This document shows, one piece after another, positions 48,394 through 50,709 of a stretch of DNA of 50,709 bases. The notes under the pieces are model-generated. The model saw only the letters and a list, made by a program, of their open reading frames with translations, was not told the DNA's origin and did no database searches. A program made the translations under genes and the position numbers. Each line of letters starts with the position of its first letter. Position 1 is the stretch's first letter. The DNA is from Moritella sp. PE36 (lineage in GTDB: Bacteria; Pseudomonadota; Gammaproteobacteria; Enterobacterales; Moritellaceae), in NCBI RefSeq assembly GCF_000170855.1, contig NZ_ABCQ01000032.1:1-50709 (forward strand), read 5' to 3'.

Positions 48394-50366
48394 TTTCGCT
48401 GCCTCGGTCGTTCACGTTCTACCTTTTTAGTAGCCGCGTAAATTGTTTCTCTCTGCTTCACCAGTTGAGCGTTAAACCATTTCTCATCTGTTACGTTACC
48501 CGTGATATTTACGGGCGCGCTGATGCTTGTAGAGCCGCCGCCTGTGTAGCCGTCCTGCTTTTGCATCTTGAGATAATCGGTTAGGTCTTCGTTCGCTTTA
48601 GGCTGTACGACACGCTCGCCCGCGCTTAATAGGAATGATTGGTTATCACCAGACATAGGAACAGAATCAGTGCCGCCGTGAAACTGGCCGAAGTTAACTG
48701 TCTTAATCTCTGCAATGGTTGCCGCTGTTTCTAATGTTGCAAAACCAATGGCGGGCAAGTTATACGGGAAAGGGGCGGATGCTACCGCTGTGCTGATTGC
48801 GGCGGGTGCGTTTAATAACGCTTCTGCTAACACTAGGTTTTTCTTAGCGTTAAATTGAACACCGAAAGCCGCGCCGATTTGATCAATATTGCCTAGTGCG
48901 GTATTAACTTCTGCATCGCCTGAGATCTTGTCTAACAGTTCTTTTTGTTGACGGTATTTATCTTCGATTGATTTTTTAGCGGCTTCGTATTCTTCCGTTT
49001 TCTGTAATTTCTCGCTGGTTGAATTGGCTAGTGCTTCAAGCTCAAATTCACGCATCAGCTCTAACCGCTCATAAATATCTTCTTCACTTGCCAGGGCAAC
49101 TGTTTGCTCGTTAGATAATGCCACTGCTGCCAGGTCTGCTTTCGCCTGGTTAAATACCGCTTGATCTGCCAGGTATTGATCACGTTCCGCCGCTATGATT
49201 TTATTTTCAGCTTCTATCTGTTCGGGGGTGATGAATAGAACTGAGAAATCGGTTGACGATGTTGGTGTTGTTGAGGCTGGTTTTTTCTTTGTATCAGATC
49301 CTTTATCGTTAGAATCTGTTAATGGATTATTCTTTTTATTGTAAGAAGCCTGTAAATCTTCATAGGCTTTCTTTGCAATATCTAGTTCGTTCTTCCAATC
49401 AGCAAGCTCATCACCACGAAATGATTTAAACAAATTATCTAGAACGCCATCACTACCACTTTCAACACGCGAAATATTTTCTTCTAATGTTTTTATTTCA
49501 TCATTTAGATCTGCCAGTTCTGAAAGGTCGGCTTGCTTAGTTCCCTCTTGCAGTGAAGCCCAAAAAAACGCGGCGTTCTCAGTGGCAGTTATAAAACTAT
49601 CGCTAATACCAGCTAATGCGGTAGCTAGTGTATTTGTAATGTTGTTAGCTAATATACTTGATGAAGTAGACATTAAATTTAACTGTTTGATCGTGTCATC
49701 TTCAAGCGTTGTAGCAAGCGCATCAAACCTACCAGTTAAGGTGTTTAGCTCTGTCCCGTTATCACGTAGCAACGGTATTAGGTATCGTGATTCGCTAGCC
49801 ATGCCCTCTAATGCAAAATTCATATCGCCAGCGGATTTCCCCGCCGCTTGCATCTGGTTTACCATCGCTTGCAATACATCTGGCGCGGATAAGTCTTTAA
49901 ACGATCTAGCCGCTTCCTCTGCCTGTTCTTTGGTTAAGCCCATAACATCTGCAAAATCTTGGAAACCACCGCCGCCAGTAGCGAGGAAATCAGCAATTTT
50001 CTCATCAGTATCACCAAGTATCGAACCTAGTTGCTCTGTGCTAATACCAACAGTTTGAGCGGCGAACGCCATTGATTGAAACTTTGATGCTGATATTCCA
50101 GCCGCGTACGCTGACCGCTCTATTTCTATACTTGCGCTAGCCATTTCACTAACGAAACTAGAAACGCCACTGATTGAAAAACCGATAGCTATTGCAGAAC
50201 TAATGGCGCTTGTTGCTTTATTTACGCTTTTACTTAGATTTTTATAGCTACGCTCCATGCCTTTAAGCTGTTTATCTGTCTGGTCTTGAGCTTTCTTTAA
50301 TGCCTGGACGTATTGCGCGGTTGACGCATTAAGCGCAACGTTTACGCTTGATAATTGTTGAGCCAT
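48390..50366 (-). CDS. Tape measure protein (658 aa)
   Basis: This 658-residue protein sets tail length. A Gln/Lys-rich N-terminal helix (QYVQALKKAQDQTDKQLKGM) is followed by a hydrophobic Ala/Ser/Gly stretch (residues ~52-80), long alpha-helical parts with repeated Asp/Glu/Lys (280-460), and a C-terminal hydrophobic Gly-rich end (APAAISTAVASAPFPYNLPAIGFATLETAATIA, about 525-560, given in two halves when aligned). Its length would predict a short siphophage tail, about 100 nm by the usual 1.5 Angstrom per residue rule. The first 373 bp are repeated at window start. Confidence 0.9.
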   Translation of the reverse strand: MAQQLSSVNVALNASTAQYVQALKKAQDQTDKQLKGMERSYKNLSKSVNKATSAISSAIAIGFSISGVSSFVSEMASASIEIERSAYAAGISASKFQSMAFAAQTVGISTEQLGSILGDTDEKIADFLATGGGGFQDFADVMGLTKEQAEEAARSFKDLSAPDVLQAMVNQMQAAGKSAGDMNFALEGMASESRYLIPLLRDNGTELNTLTGRFDALATTLEDDTIKQLNLMSTSSSILANNITNTLATALAGISDSFITATENAAFFWASLQEGTKQADLSELADLNDEIKTLEENISRVESGSDGVLDNLFKSFRGDELADWKNELDIAKKAYEDLQASYNKKNNPLTDSNDKGSDTKKKPASTTPTSSTDFSVLFITPEQIEAENKIIAAERDQYLADQAVFNQAKADLAAVALSNEQTVALASEEDIYERLELMREFELEALANSTSEKLQKTEEYEAAKKSIEDKYRQQKELLDKISGDAEVNTALGNIDQIGAAFGVQFNAKKNLVLAEALLNAPAAISTAVASAPFPYNLPAIGFATLETAATIAEIKTVNFGQFHGGTDSVPMSGDNQSFLLSAGERVVQPKANEDLTDYLKMQKQDGYTGGGSTSISAPVNITGNVTDEKWFNAQLVKQRETIYAATKKVERERPRQRK

Positions 50367-50709
50367 TGCGCCCCCATTAAGCGATTAGTTTTTTTAATTG
50401 ACGGATAACGTAATAATCAGGATCGTCTAAATCACCCTCTATCTGAATTTCTTCTTTGATAGCGGTAATAAATGTTTTCAGGTTTGATTCACGCAGTTTA
50501 TCTGGCATGTTTATTGTGGAATTTAAAATTTTACGGGCTTTACTAACTCTCTCGTCTTCTAAAAAATCAGGTACGCCAGGCTGTAAATATGGGAATAATT
50601 CCGTTGCTGGCTGGCCTTTTTTATAGACCTGGTGTGTTAACAGTGAGGCAATCAAACCTAACTGATTTGCTTGCCTGTCATCAGTCCAGGGATTCCAGGC
50701 ATTTAATGC
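49994..50709. repeat. Terminal direct repeat, right copy (circular contig overlap)
   Basis: Matches bases 1-716. The map should be closed by removing one copy. Confidence 0.93.
50377..50709 (-). CDS. Tail assembly chaperone frameshift extension, duplicate piece
   Basis: This repeats 384-716, the downstream frame of the frameshifted chaperone, cut by the right window edge. It has no start of its own in this copy. It is the same gene as 384-1114, not a paralogue. Confidence 0.9.
   Translation of the reverse strand, partial: ALNAWNPWTDDRQANQLGLIASLLTHQVYKKGQPATELFPYLQPGVPDFLEDERVSKARKILNSTINMPDKLRESNLKTFITAIKEEIQIEGDLDDPDYYVIRQLKKLIA

Overview
The window is a complete temperate siphovirus genome that looks like a phage-plasmid of a gammaproteobacterium. 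A marine or enteric host such as Vibrio, Shewanella or a relative is a guess from gene flavour only. Bases 1-716 are repeated as 49994-50709, so the real molecule is circular or circularly permuted and about 49,993 bp long. The tape-measure gene and the end of the tail-chaperone gene are each cut by, or doubled at, the window ends. No protelomerase and no ordinary integrase were recognised. A ParA plus ribbon-helix-helix partition pair, flanked by matching 11-bp iterons, and a primase-helicase replication protein fit replication as a plasmid.

Late genes are all on the minus strand and read from about 13.4 kb down to 1, then (through the circle) from 50.7 kb down to 30.5 kb. At the head of this unit are a Q-like regulator (13429-13791), a well-formed sigma70-type promoter (13397-13425) and an immediate terminator (13346-13372): a lambda-type Q/pR'/tR' switch. 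Next come a small zinc-finger gene, an array of ten folded RNAs (12217-12978), two more zinc-finger paralogues, small membrane and lysis genes, an HNH nuclease, a likely cos region, HK97-type terminase, portal, protease, capsid and head-tail joining genes, the tail tube, a frameshifted tail chaperone, the tape measure, the tail tip, and several very large LamG-like fibre proteins. Intrinsic terminators inside the operon (1129, 3557, 10828, 35661, 41936) make antitermination or tuned stoichiometry likely.

Early and replication genes (13.8-21 kb, minus strand) are a VRR-NUC nuclease, the primase-helicase, a YqaJ exonuclease, an SF2 helicase, a DUF669-like ssDNA-binding protein and a Sak4-like ATPase, which together form a recombination-replication kit. 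Then follow an atypical serine-recombinase-like gene and an unknown HTH-containing gene. The segment 23.56-24.91 kb has no gene but is dense in operators and RNA-like hairpins and ends in a terminator. From 24.9 to 30.45 kb the plus strand carries partition, an HNH-like protein, a membrane protein ending in a winged-helix-like domain, small regulators, a lipoprotein and an outer-membrane barrel (probable morons expressed in the lysogen).

The most unusual object is the RNA array at 12217-12978. One normal tRNA(CAU), one 87-nt tRNA with an oversized anticodon loop and eight other 53-73-nt units are tiled with 3-19-nt spacers. Each of the eight is closed by an 8-16-bp helix of different sequence. 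Several units end in NCCA exactly after the helix, and every imperfect closing pair is a G.U on the minus-strand RNA. Three paralogous CxxC proteins bracket it. I know of no described family that matches.
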